Made by a program: the position numbers and the translations under genes
The notes under the pieces: model-generated
What the model was told of the DNA's origin: nothing
The model's input: the letters and a program-made list of their open reading frames with translations, nothing else
Database searches by the model: none
Source: Mycolicibacter heraklionensis
GTDB taxonomy: Bacteria; Actinomycetota; Actinomycetes; Mycobacteriales; Mycobacteriaceae
NCBI RefSeq assembly: GCF_019645815.1
Contig: NZ_CP080997.1
Coordinates: 124,001 to 188,000 of the forward strand
Length of the DNA: 64,000 nt
Direction of reading: 5' to 3'
Shown: positions 16,095 to 24,453 of the stretch, piece after piece
Layout: every line of letters begins with the position of its first letter
How positions within the stretch are numbered: the stretch's first letter is position 1

Positions 16095-16775
16095 CCGGGC
16101 CGGTACCGGCAGCTCGGCGAGGCCTTCGGCGCGGGTCATGTCGAAGCTGAAAAACCCTGCGATGGGCGCACTCTCGGGGAGCGGATCGGGGTAGCTCCAG
16201 GCCACGTCCTCGACGACGGTGTCTCCGACGATCGCGGACCAATACCGGGCGTACCCCTTGTAGTTGCAGTAGGTCGACGTCCCCGACGCCTGCAGCAGAT
16301 CGGTGCGAACGTGGCCCGGGGCGACGTACAGCCGCGGCGCGAGGGCTGTCTCGAACAGGATCACCGTGTCGTCGGTGTCCACCAGGGCCACTCCGGCGAC
16401 CTCGACCCGCAATGTGCGCCGGGTGGGCCGGCAGTCGACCCGGTGATAGGGGTTCGGCGGGTAGTGCACCAGCCGGCGGCCCTCTTCGAACCAGGCGTCC
16501 ACGGCGTCCCACGGCACCTGCACGAAGCCGGCTGCCTCCGGCAGCGCCCGATGCGGAAGGTCGCCGACGGCATCCGCGGGGAAGGCGTAGCTCAGCGGCT
16601 CGCCCTGCCGATGCACCAGCAGCGCCTGTTCGGTGTCGATCACGGTGCGTTCACGGCGGATCGCCCACACCCGCCGGGGATGCGGTTCGACGTACACCAG
16701 AGCGCCGGTGATCTGCGGAGAGAACCAGCCGGCGCGCTCGGTGCTGAGCGGGCCGTGCCCGGCAACCAGACTCAT
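16089..16775 (-). CDS. DUF427-domain protein
   Basis: A 228-residue protein with two DUF427 modules. The first is around VYVEPHPRRVWAIRRERTVID; the second has the family hallmark TSTYCNYKGYARYWSAIVGD followed by VAWSYPDPLPESAPIAGFFSF. DUF427 proteins are small beta-rich proteins common in mycobacteria; their biochemical role is not established. The ATG at 16775 is 44 bases from operator copy 3, divergent from the gene at 16935. The link to the catabolic cluster rests on this shared control region. Confidence 0.8.
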   Translation of the reverse strand: MSLVAGHGPLSTERAGWFSPQITGALVYVEPHPRRVWAIRRERTVIDTEQALLVHRQGEPLSYAFPADAVGDLPHRALPEAAGFVQVPWDAVDAWFEEGRRLVHYPPNPYHRVDCRPTRRTLRVEVAGVALVDTDDTVILFETALAPRLYVAPGHVRTDLLQASGTSTYCNYKGYARYWSAIVGDTVVEDVAWSYPDPLPESAPIAGFFSFDMTRAEGLAELPVPARL

Positions 16776-16819
16776 GGGAACCCCACCCCTCGTCCTCGGT
16801 CGTGTTCGGCCGAATTCGC

Positions 16820-16847
16820 CTTTACAAATTCCACGCCAACTGTAATA
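16820..16847. promoter_or_regulatory. Candidate TetR operator, copy 3
   Basis: CTTTACA (16820-16826), 14 bases, TGTAATA (16841-16847). The second arm is closer to the true complement (TGTAAAG) than in copies 1 and 2. It also contains TAATAT, which could be the -10 of the plus-strand gene starting at 16935. Confidence 0.55.
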
Positions 16848-16934
16848 TCTCGGAGAAGTTGTGCTGCGCGGTACGGACGGCTCGTCCGACCGGCGGCACC
16901 GTCTGAGATTCTCACGACGAGCTGGGATGATGCG

Positions 16935-17492
16935 ATGACGAGTACCGCTGCGGCCCTGGATTCCCTGGCGCAGGACCAGTACCTGCGCTACCGCCTCGAT
17001 GTCATCGCCCTCGATGTTGCCGGCCTGGTGCAGGCGGCCGGCGGATGGCTGTATCACCGTGCGGCGATCGGCTGGGACGTGCGGGTGCTGGTGCCATCGC
17101 GCCAGGATCTCCGGCCCTTGCACATCCTCGGACTGAATACGGCAGACCTCGAGGCCGAGCTGGCCGCCCCCGAAGGCGATGCGCCCGCGCACAGCCTGGC
17201 GGTGGTCGCCGACGCGCTCACCGCCGATCCCCGGATCAGCCGGCGGGTGCGCCACGCGCTGCGGAGCAGCCTGACCGAGGTCGTGTTGTGGGGTGAGCGC
17301 TGGCCGCTGGAGGTCAGCCATCGGCTCAGTACCGTGCAGCACCTGCCCACCGTGGCGGGCCGGGCGTTCAAGCGGCAGGCGCTGGCCGCCGCCGATGTCA
17401 GGGAAACGGCGCCGTTCGACGGTCCGGAGATATTCCGTAGCGACCAGAAGCGTTGCCTGCCGGTCAATTCCGACCTGGTCCCGCTCGGCTGA
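16935..17492 (+). CDS. Conserved-looking protein of unknown function, first gene of the P450 operon
   Basis: I do not recognise this 185-residue protein. It is soluble, with an N-terminal half that alternates helices and strands (LDVIALDVAGLVQAAGGWLY, GWDVRVLVPSRQDLRPLHIL) and a stretch LGLNTADLEAELAAPEGD. The C-terminal part has ALRSSLTEVVLWGERWP. Codon use is like its neighbours. The ATG at 16935 gives a clean start. Its stop overlaps the next start as TGATG, so it is translated together with the downstream NIPSNAP-like, P450, dehydrogenase, aldolase, SDR and monooxygenase genes. A role in the same pathway is inferred. Confidence 0.7.
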   Translation: MTSTAAALDSLAQDQYLRYRLDVIALDVAGLVQAAGGWLYHRAAIGWDVRVLVPSRQDLRPLHILGLNTADLEAELAAPEGDAPAHSLAVVADALTADPRISRRVRHALRSSLTEVVLWGERWPLEVSHRLSTVQHLPTVAGRAFKRQALAAADVRETAPFDGPEIFRSDQKRCLPVNSDLVPLG

Positions 17493-18208
17493 TGCGCAAA
17501 CACTACGACCACACCCTGCTGTACCTGCACGAGACGATCAATCTGGGCCGCGGCCTGCGCGACGACTTCACCCGCAACTTCACCGAGACCTACCAGCCGA
17601 TGATGAGCGAGCTGGGCGCTCGCCTCTTCGCGTTGTGGGAGTCCACCGCCTACAACGGGCACTGGCCGCAGGTCACGATCATCTGGGAGATCGACGCGTT
17701 CGCCGACTACGCCCGAATCGGGCGGGCGCAGAACCGCGGCGGCAGCCACGCCCAGCGCGCGGCCGAGTGGTCGGCCTACCTCGCCGGTATCGGAGCATCG
17801 GGGGAGGGCCGGATCATGTACCCCGGCCCGCACAACAAGACCCTGTCCCAGCTCTGCGCGGCCGACTTCGACGCGACCGTGGTGATACAGGAAATCATGC
17901 AGACCAAGCCCGGCCGCCAGGACGACTACATCCGGGAGCTGGAGCGGCTTTACGTGCCGTGGTCGGAGCGCACCGGCAAGCGCTGGCTCGGTTCGTTCAC
18001 CACCACGTTCCGCTACAACGAGGTCATCCACTACTGGGCGCTGGACGGCGGCTGGGAGTGCTTCGCCGAGCATTACCCGTCGTGGAAGGACCACCCGCCG
18101 GCCGAGATCGTGACGTGGATGAGTGTGGCGCCCGCGTTACGCGACGGCTGGGAGGACTCGATCCTGCAGGCCCTGCCACCCTCCCCGCTGCAGCGAGACG
18201 CCACGTGA
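17492..18208 (+). CDS. NIPSNAP-like protein (dimeric alpha/beta-barrel type)
   Basis: A 238-residue protein beginning MRKHYDHTLLYLHETINLG. Two repeats resemble a dimeric ferredoxin-like fold: FALWESTAYNGHWPQVTIIW with EIDAFADYARIGRA, and VVIQEIMQTKPGRQDDYIRE with HYWALDGGWECFAEHYPSW. The middle pattern (P-GR-DDYIRELE) is what NIPSNAP-family proteins show. The function is not clear; members often sit beside oxygenases in degradation clusters. It overlaps both neighbours (TGATG upstream, GTGA downstream), so it is tightly coupled with the P450. Confidence 0.55.
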   Translation: MRKHYDHTLLYLHETINLGRGLRDDFTRNFTETYQPMMSELGARLFALWESTAYNGHWPQVTIIWEIDAFADYARIGRAQNRGGSHAQRAAEWSAYLAGIGASGEGRIMYPGPHNKTLSQLCAADFDATVVIQEIMQTKPGRQDDYIRELERLYVPWSERTGKRWLGSFTTTFRYNEVIHYWALDGGWECFAEHYPSWKDHPPAEIVTWMSVAPALRDGWEDSILQALPPSPLQRDAT

Positions 18209-19434
18209 CAAGCGTTGCCGCACCGGAGTTCTCCTACGATCCGTTCGACCCGGCGGTGATGGCCGACCCGCTGCCGTACTACCGCGTGCTGCGCGACCAG
18301 CACCCGATGTACTACGTACCGCAGTGGGACCTCTACGCCCTGTCCCGCTTCGACGACATCTGGGATGTGCTGGCCGTCAGTGATGGAACCTTCGTGGCTT
18401 CGGAGGGCACGCTGCCCGCGGCCAACGTGCTGGCGCACCACAACGGCGGTCCGGTCCCGGACCCGCCGCTGCACCCGCTGCCCTTCCACGCCGTCTTCGA
18501 CAAGCCGATCTACGACGACATCCGCCGGTTGCAGTCCCCGGCGTTTCGGCCCCGATCGGTGGCTGACTGGGAAGACCGGGTCCGCACCTTGGCCAACCAG
18601 CGGCTGGATGAGCTGCTTCCGCTGGGCCGGTTCGACTTGACCTGTGATTACGGCGGAGTCGTAGTGGCCCAGGTGGTCTGCGAACTGCTGGGCATTCCGA
18701 CCGATTGCGCCGCGGAGGTATTGGCGGCGGTGAACGCCGGCAGCCTGGCGCAGGCCGGCAGCGGCGTGGACACCGCCGCGGCGCGGCCCAATTACCTGCA
18801 GTACCTCATCCCGGCCGTGCAACGCCGGCGCGCCGAGCGGGGCTCCGGCGACCTGCCGATCGTCGACGGGATGCTGGCCTACCGGCTACCGGACGGCAGC
18901 GACCTGGATGACGTCGAAGCCGCGACGCAATTGCTGTGCATCTTCATCGGCGGCACCGAGACCGTGCCCAAGATCGTCGCGCACGGATTGTGGGAGCTGG
19001 CTCGACGCCCGGACCAACTGGCCGCGGTGCGGGCGAATCCGCACGACACGGTGCAGCTGGCGCGCGAGGAGATGATCCGGTATTGCGCACCGGCGCAATG
19101 GTTCGCGCGCACCGCCCGCAAACCGTTCACGCTGCACGGCACGACTGTCGAGCCGGGCCAACGCATCATCACCCTGCTCGCGTCGGCCAACCGCGACGAG
19201 CGTCAGTACCCCGACCCCGACGAATTCCAGTGGGACCGGCCGATCAAACGCTCCCTGGCGTTCGGCCGCGGTCAGCACTTCTGCATCGGCTACCACCTGG
19301 CCCGACTGGAAGTGACTGTCCTGGTGCAGGAATGGTTGCGCCGAGTCCCGGACTATCGGATCGTCGACGACGGCGCGACCAGGCTGCCGTCCAGTTTTCA
19401 ATGGGGCTGGAACACCATCCCGGTGGAGGTCTGA
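18205..19434 (+). CDS. Cytochrome P450
   Basis: A 409-residue soluble bacterial P450. The heme-binding signature FGRGQHFCIG places the thiolate Cys near residue 359. The K-helix ExxR is in REEMIRY (about residues 287-292). The I-helix oxygen-activation site reads FIGGTETVPK, where Glu-Thr replaces the more usual Asp/Glu-Thr-Thr; the Thr is retained. It hydroxylates a hydrophobic substrate with electrons from a ferredoxin and reductase, neither of which is encoded here. The start is GTG 18205, overlapping the upstream stop. It is followed after three bases by a Zn-dehydrogenase that could oxidise the alcohol product. The CYP family number cannot be set by eye. Confidence 0.9.
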   Translation: MTSVAAPEFSYDPFDPAVMADPLPYYRVLRDQHPMYYVPQWDLYALSRFDDIWDVLAVSDGTFVASEGTLPAANVLAHHNGGPVPDPPLHPLPFHAVFDKPIYDDIRRLQSPAFRPRSVADWEDRVRTLANQRLDELLPLGRFDLTCDYGGVVVAQVVCELLGIPTDCAAEVLAAVNAGSLAQAGSGVDTAAARPNYLQYLIPAVQRRRAERGSGDLPIVDGMLAYRLPDGSDLDDVEAATQLLCIFIGGTETVPKIVAHGLWELARRPDQLAAVRANPHDTVQLAREEMIRYCAPAQWFARTARKPFTLHGTTVEPGQRIITLLASANRDERQYPDPDEFQWDRPIKRSLAFGRGQHFCIGYHLARLEVTVLVQEWLRRVPDYRIVDDGATRLPSSFQWGWNTIPVEV

Positions 19435-19437
19435 GGC

Positions 19438-20406
19438 ATGTGGGCATACCGGTTGATCGCGCCGTATCAGTTCGAGAAGATCGAGGCCCCCGACCCCACC
19501 GAGCAGCAGGTCGGCGCGGGGCAGGTGCTGCTGCAGTTCGTCGCCGCCGGGGTGTGCGGCAGTGACCTGCCGGCCTTTCGCGGCGCGCAGGGCAGGTTGC
19601 CCGGTGACGACGGTGCCGGTGCTGCGGAGAAGCTCGGCTTCCCGATCCACGAGATCGTCGGCGACGTCGTCACCAGCCGGCACCCGCAGCACCAACCCGG
19701 CGACCGGGTCGTCGGCTGGGCATCGGGCTTCGACGGACTGATGGAGCAGGTGATCAGCGACGGCGAGGGCCTGATGACCTACGACCCGGCGCTGGTGCCC
19801 GCCCAAGCCGTGGGCCTGCAACCCCTGGCCTGTGTGCTCTACGCCGTCGAACAGTTGCCAGACCTGGCCGGCCGCCACGTGGCGGTGATCGGGCAGGGTT
19901 CGATCGGCCTGCTGTTCAGCGCCGTCGCCAAAGCCGCGGGTGCGCGCCGCGTCACCGGCGTGGACCCGGTCGATCGTCGAGATATGGCTGCCGCCTTCGG
20001 TGTTGACACCGTCGTGCAGGCGACCAGCGACCGGTGGGTGCGCCACCTGGACGCCGGCGACCGCCCGGAGATCGTGATCGAGGCCGTCGGACACCAGGTC
20101 GCCACCCTGGGTCACGCCATCGAGGCCGTCGCACCCGGTGGCACGGTGTTCTACTTCGGTGTCCCCGACGACGACAGTTATCCGATCAGTATGCGCACCA
20201 TGCTGCGCAACAACCTCACGTTGATCTCCGGAGTCACCCAGGAGCGGCCCCGGATGCTGGCGGCCGCAGGCAGATTCGCCGCCGGGCATCCAGAACTGTT
20301 GGGTGACTATGTCACTCATGTGTTCGGTTGCCACGAAGCCCAGGCCGCCTTCGAGTTGGCGACCCGGCCGGTGCCGGGCCGCGTCAAGATCGCGATGGTC
20401 GCATGA
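19438..20406 (+). CDS. Zinc-binding medium-chain dehydrogenase
   Basis: A 322-residue MDR-type dehydrogenase. The catalytic zinc site has Cys in GVCGSDLPAF and the His-Glu pair in FPIHEIVGDVV. The NAD(P) fold has VIGQGSIGLLFSAVAKAAGA (about residues 148-167). The four-Cys structural zinc loop of classic alcohol dehydrogenases is missing, which together with the short length puts it nearer sorbitol/threonine dehydrogenase-like relatives lacking that lobe. It probably oxidises the hydroxyl put in by the P450. It starts at ATG 19438 just after the P450 stop and ends in an ATGA overlap with the aldolase gene. Confidence 0.8.
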   Translation: MWAYRLIAPYQFEKIEAPDPTEQQVGAGQVLLQFVAAGVCGSDLPAFRGAQGRLPGDDGAGAAEKLGFPIHEIVGDVVTSRHPQHQPGDRVVGWASGFDGLMEQVISDGEGLMTYDPALVPAQAVGLQPLACVLYAVEQLPDLAGRHVAVIGQGSIGLLFSAVAKAAGARRVTGVDPVDRRDMAAAFGVDTVVQATSDRWVRHLDAGDRPEIVIEAVGHQVATLGHAIEAVAPGGTVFYFGVPDDDSYPISMRTMLRNNLTLISGVTQERPRMLAAAGRFAAGHPELLGDYVTHVFGCHEAQAAFELATRPVPGRVKIAMVA

Positions 20407-21152
20407 CGTCGGCGCTGCGTGCCGCCCTGGCGGACCGGGCACCGCTCTGGGGCGGCTGGGTCACCGGGCCCACGGTGCTGGGCCCGGAGGAATTCGCCCG
20501 CGCCGGCTATGACTACGTGGGTTTCGACGCCCAGCACAGCTACCTCGACGATGCCGAGATCGCCGCCATGCTCCGGCACACCGAGCACCTGCCGATCGCC
20601 ACCGCGGTCCGGTTGCCCAACGCGGATCCGGCCCCCATCGGTCGGGTGCTCGATGCCGGCGCCGACGCGGTCATCATCGCGCTGATCGAGACCGCCGAGC
20701 AGGCGGCCGCCGCGGTAGCCGCCACCCGCTACCCTCCGGCGGGCATCCGCAGCTTCGGGCCGTTGCGGCCCGGCCTGGGCCGCGATCTGGCCGGCCTCCA
20801 GGAGCGGGTAGACGTCTTCGCGATGATCGAGACGGCCGCGGCCTTGGCCGACGTGGAACGGATCTGCGCGGTTCCCGGCCTGGCCGGCATCTACGTCGGA
20901 CCCGCCGACCTGGCGATCTCGCTGGGCGTCGATGTCGCGCAGTCCACCACGCACCCCGACCTGGTCGCGGCCATGACACGAATCCGGCAGGCGGCAGCGG
21001 CAGCGGGCGTGATCGCCGCGATCCACGGCGGATCGGGCGCGGCGGGCGCGGCCCTGGCCGGGCTGGGCTACCAGATGATCACGCTGGCCGCCGAGTCCGC
21101 GGCGCTACGCCGCGGAGCCCTCGAGCACCTCGAGGAAGCGCGGGGCCGATGA
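20403..21152 (+). CDS. HpcH/HpaI-family aldolase
   Basis: A 249-residue metal-dependent class II aldolase of the HpcH/HpaI family. Characteristic blocks are AGYDYVGFDAQHSYLDD (the Asp-x-His/Glu segment), VFAMIETAAALADVERI with the metal-binding Glu, and GIYVGPADLAISLG with the metal-binding Asp. Relatives split 4-hydroxy-2-oxoacids into pyruvate and an aldehyde, so this could be the carbon-carbon cleavage step of the pathway. The ATG at 20403 overlaps the dehydrogenase stop and its own end overlaps the SDR start (both ATGA). Confidence 0.85.
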   Translation: MTSALRAALADRAPLWGGWVTGPTVLGPEEFARAGYDYVGFDAQHSYLDDAEIAAMLRHTEHLPIATAVRLPNADPAPIGRVLDAGADAVIIALIETAEQAAAAVAATRYPPAGIRSFGPLRPGLGRDLAGLQERVDVFAMIETAAALADVERICAVPGLAGIYVGPADLAISLGVDVAQSTTHPDLVAAMTRIRQAAAAAGVIAAIHGGSGAAGAALAGLGYQMITLAAESAALRRGALEHLEEARGR

Positions 21153-21880
21153 GCCCAGCACGCGTAGCGCTGGTCACCGGCGCCGCCCGCGGCCAGGGCT
21201 GGGCGATCGCCGAACGGTTGCGCGTGGACGGCTTCGCCGTGGTCGCCTGCGACATCAACGCCGACGAATTGCATGCGGCCGTTGCCGCGCGGGGTGATGA
21301 GGGGTTGATCGGTCTTGTGCTCGACGTCACCCGCCCCGAACAGTGGGACGCCGCGGTGGCGGCGACCGTCCAACGGTTCGGGGCGCTGACCGCGCTGATC
21401 AACAACGCCGGCACCCTGCACCGTGCGGCGATCGCCGATGAGACACCCGAAGACTTCGAAAAGGCCTGGCGGGTCAACTGTCTGGGCGCATTCCTGGGAA
21501 TCCAGGCGGCGCTGGACCAGCTGCGGACGGCCGAGGGCGCCGCCATTGTCAACACCTGCAGCACCGGGGCGATCCGTCCCTTTCCGCAGCACAGCGCCTA
21601 CGGGTCGTCGAAGTGGGCGCTGCGCGGCCTGACCCAGACCGTCGCCGCGGAGCTCGTCACGGCGGGCATCCGGGTCAATGCGGTGTTCCCCGGGCCGATC
21701 GCCACCCCGATGCTCGACGAAGTCACCCAGCAGCGCCTGGCCGCGGTGTCGGCGGGCGGCCGGCTCGGCCGGCCGGTCGAGGTGGCTGACGCGGTGGCGT
21801 TCCTGGTTTCGCAAGCCGCGTCGTTCATCACCGGCGCCGAGCTCGTCGTGGACGGCGGCCAGTGCCTGCAGATCCGATGA
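21149..21880 (+). CDS. Short-chain dehydrogenase/reductase
   Basis: A classical 243-residue SDR with a complete active site: cofactor loop VTGAARGQGWAIAE, Asp-Ile pair suggesting NAD preference (VVACDINADE), NNAG in ALINNAGTLH, catalytic Ser in NTCSTGAIRP, and Tyr-x-x-x-Lys in SAYGSSKWALRG. The C-terminal block RLGRPVEVADAVAFLVSQ is typical. It oxidises or reduces a secondary alcohol/ketone. It lies between aldolase and monooxygenase with four-base overlaps on both sides. Confidence 0.88.
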   Translation: MSPARVALVTGAARGQGWAIAERLRVDGFAVVACDINADELHAAVAARGDEGLIGLVLDVTRPEQWDAAVAATVQRFGALTALINNAGTLHRAAIADETPEDFEKAWRVNCLGAFLGIQAALDQLRTAEGAAIVNTCSTGAIRPFPQHSAYGSSKWALRGLTQTVAAELVTAGIRVNAVFPGPIATPMLDEVTQQRLAAVSAGGRLGRPVEVADAVAFLVSQAASFITGAELVVDGGQCLQIR

Positions 21881-23343
21881 ACATCGGCATCATCGGCGCC
21901 GGGCCGGGCGGGCTGGCGCTGGGAATCCTGTTGCAGCGTGCGGGATTCTCCGACTTCACCATCTTCGACCGGGAGGACGGTGTCGGCGGCACCTGGCGGA
22001 TCAACACGTATCCGGGGCTGGCCTGTGACGTCAAGTCACACCTGTACTCCTATTCCTTCGACCTGAATCCGCACTGGTCGCGGCAGTGGTCGCAGCAACC
22101 CGAGATCCTGGCCTATTTCGAGCGGTGCGCCGCCGACCACGGCCTGGCCGCGCACCTGCGGCTGCGCACCGAGATTCGCTCGGCCCGTTGGGAAGAAGAC
22201 CGCCGCCAGTGGTGTCTGACCACCGACACCGGCGCGCAGCATCGGTTCGACGTGGTGGTCTCGGCCGTCGGGCTGTTCACCCAGCCGGTGCTGCCCGATC
22301 TGATCGAAGAACAGCCCTTCGCCGGCACCGTGATGCATTCGGCGCGGTGGGACCATTCGGTGCCGATCGCCGGGGCGAAGGTCGCCGTGCTCGGGACGGG
22401 TTCGACCGCGGCGCAACTGCTGCCGGAGCTGGCCGAGGTCGCCGAGAAGGTGTACTCGCTGCAGCGGTCACCGACCTGGATCCTGCCCAAGCCGGACCGG
22501 CGCTACACCCCGCGGGAGCGATGGGCCTTCGCCCGCATCCCATTGGCCAAACGGCTGTACCGGATGCGACTGTGGCTGCGCAGCGAGTCGAACATCTCGG
22601 TGATCGAGAACGGCAGCGACAAGACCCGGGAGTTCACCGATATCGCGCGAAAACTCTTGGACAGCACCATCGCCGACGAGCAACTACGCCAAGCGCTCAC
22701 CCCGGATCACCCGCTGGGCTGCAAACGTCTGGTGTTCTCCTCGGACTACCTGCCCGCGCTGGCCCGACCCAACGTCGAAGTGGTGACCAGCCCGGCCCGG
22801 GCCCTGCGCTCCCGATCGGTGGTCACCGAGGACGGCACCGAGTGCGAGGTCGACGTGGTGGTCTGCGCCACCGGATATGCCGCTGCGGACTACCTCGGTC
22901 AGATCGAGGTGACCGGGGAGGACGCCACCACGCTCAAGCAGGCCTGGCGGGACGGGCCGCGTGCTTACCTCGGTATGGCGATGCCCGGGTTCCCCAACTT
23001 CTTCATGCTCTACGGGCCCAACACCAACGTCGGCTCCAACAGCGTCATCTTCGTGCTGGAAGCCCAAGCGCGCTACATCGTGCGGGTGCTCAAACACCTT
23101 CGGCGCACCGGCAAGTCCTACGTCGCCGTGCGGCCGGCCGCGCTGGCCGACTTCATCACCAAGATCGACCGGTGGATGCACGGCACCGTGTGGACCACCC
23201 GCTGCAGCAACTACTTTCGTGCCGCCAACGGCCGGGTGGTCACCCAGTGGCCGCGCAGTGCCGGCGCCTTCTGGGCGATGACCCGCCGATTCCGGGCCGC
23301 CGACTTCACCTTCGAACCACCAGTCAGTGCGGATCGAAGGTGA
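21877..23343 (+). CDS. Flavin-containing / Baeyer-Villiger-type monooxygenase
   Basis: A 488-residue two-dinucleotide-domain flavoprotein. FAD-binding GAGPGGLALG is at residues 6-15; the NADPH Rossmann motif VLGTGSTAAQLLPEL starts near residue 170. Between them FAGTVMHSARWDH matches the BVMO fingerprint FxGxxxHxxxW(P/D) with Asp at the last position. The late ATG motif is VVVCATGYAAADYLG. It would insert oxygen next to a ketone to give an ester or lactone, which the SMP-30 lactonase and alpha/beta hydrolase in the cluster could then open. The ATG at 21877 overlaps the SDR stop. Its end overlaps the convergent adhE1-like gene by 20 bases. Confidence 0.88.
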   Translation: MNIGIIGAGPGGLALGILLQRAGFSDFTIFDREDGVGGTWRINTYPGLACDVKSHLYSYSFDLNPHWSRQWSQQPEILAYFERCAADHGLAAHLRLRTEIRSARWEEDRRQWCLTTDTGAQHRFDVVVSAVGLFTQPVLPDLIEEQPFAGTVMHSARWDHSVPIAGAKVAVLGTGSTAAQLLPELAEVAEKVYSLQRSPTWILPKPDRRYTPRERWAFARIPLAKRLYRMRLWLRSESNISVIENGSDKTREFTDIARKLLDSTIADEQLRQALTPDHPLGCKRLVFSSDYLPALARPNVEVVTSPARALRSRSVVTEDGTECEVDVVVCATGYAAADYLGQIEVTGEDATTLKQAWRDGPRAYLGMAMPGFPNFFMLYGPNTNVGSNSVIFVLEAQARYIVRVLKHLRRTGKSYVAVRPAALADFITKIDRWMHGTVWTTRCSNYFRAANGRVVTQWPRSAGAFWAMTRRFRAADFTFEPPVSADRR

Positions 23344-24439
23344 TGATCTGACGTACCGCGGTGCCGTCGGCGAGTGAGTCCATGGCCTCATTGATCTGCT
23401 CCAGCGGCACTGTCGCCGACACCAGCCGCTCGACGGGGAGCCGGCCCGCTCGCCACAACTCCACGAAGCGAGGGATGTCACGCGCGGGGACCGCCGAACC
23501 CAGATAGCTGCCGATCAGTGAGCGTCCTTCGGCGACCAGACTCAGCGGGGACACACTGATCCGGGCGTCCGGCGGCGGCAGGCCGACGGTGATGGTGCGC
23601 CCGCCCGGCGCGGTCAGGCCGATCGCGGTCTCCAGCGCGGCGGGGTGGCCCGCCGCCTCGATCACCACCGGGGCGCGCACGCCGGCGTCGAGTGCCTGCT
23701 GCGGCGTGTAGGTGCGGTGCGCGCCCAACGCGGTTGCGGCGGCCATCTTGTCCGGCAGCCGGTCGATCGCGATCACCTGCACGCCATCGTGGGCCAGCGC
23801 GGTCAGCACCGCGGCCATCCCGACCCCGCCGAGCCCGACCACCGCGACGGTGCCACCGGGCGCCGGACGGCCGACGTTGAGTACGGCGCCGCCGCCGGTC
23901 AGTACCGCGCAGCCCAGCAGGGCGGCCACTGTCGGCGGCACGTCGTCGGGAACCGGCACCGCGCTGGCCGCACTCACCACCGCATGCGTGGCGAACCCGG
24001 AGACACCCAGGTGGTGGTAGACGGTCTGGTCGGCGCGGTGCAGCCGCAGCCCGCCGCCGAGCAGAGTGCCCGCGCCGTTGGCGGCGCTGCCGGGCTCGCA
24101 CGGCGCCATGCCGTCGGTGGCGCACGCCGCGCAGTACCCGCAGCGCGGCAGGAAGGTCAGCACCACCCGCTGGCCGGGGCGCACCCCGGTGACCCCGGCG
24201 CCGACCGCCTCCACGATGCCGGCGGCCTCGTGGCCGAGCAGCATCGGCACCGGTCGCACCCGGTTGCCGTCGACCACCGACAGATCGGAGTGACAGACCC
24301 CGGCGGCCTCGACGCGCACCAGCAGCTCGCCCTCGCCGGGCGGGGCCAGCTCCACCTCCGTCACCGTCAGCGGGCGCGAGGCGGCGTAGGGGCGAGGCGC
24401 ACCGATCCGCTCCAGTACGGCCCCGCGGATCGCGATCAT
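23324..24439 (-). CDS. adhE1: Zinc-dependent alcohol dehydrogenase, adhE1 (Rv0162c)-like
   Basis: A 371-residue zinc alcohol dehydrogenase with a complete catalytic site (GVCHSDLSVV, LLGHEAAGIV) and a structural zinc loop (CGYCAACATDGMAPC). The Rossmann motif is VVGLGGVGMAAVLTAL. By text and by position it matches M. tuberculosis Rv0162c (adhE1), which lies next to Rv0163 and Rv0164 exactly as here. I took ATG 24439; ATG 24451 would nearly touch the divergent thioesterase start at 24454. The substrate is unknown. Confidence 0.8.
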   Translation of the reverse strand: MIAIRGAVLERIGAPRPYAASRPLTVTEVELAPPGEGELLVRVEAAGVCHSDLSVVDGNRVRPVPMLLGHEAAGIVEAVGAGVTGVRPGQRVVLTFLPRCGYCAACATDGMAPCEPGSAANGAGTLLGGGLRLHRADQTVYHHLGVSGFATHAVVSAASAVPVPDDVPPTVAALLGCAVLTGGGAVLNVGRPAPGGTVAVVGLGGVGMAAVLTALAHDGVQVIAIDRLPDKMAAATALGAHRTYTPQQALDAGVRAPVVIEAAGHPAALETAIGLTAPGGRTITVGLPPPDARISVSPLSLVAEGRSLIGSYLGSAVPARDIPRFVELWRAGRLPVERLVSATVPLEQINEAMDSLADGTAVRQIITFDPH

Positions 24440-24453
24440 GCTGGAATACAACC

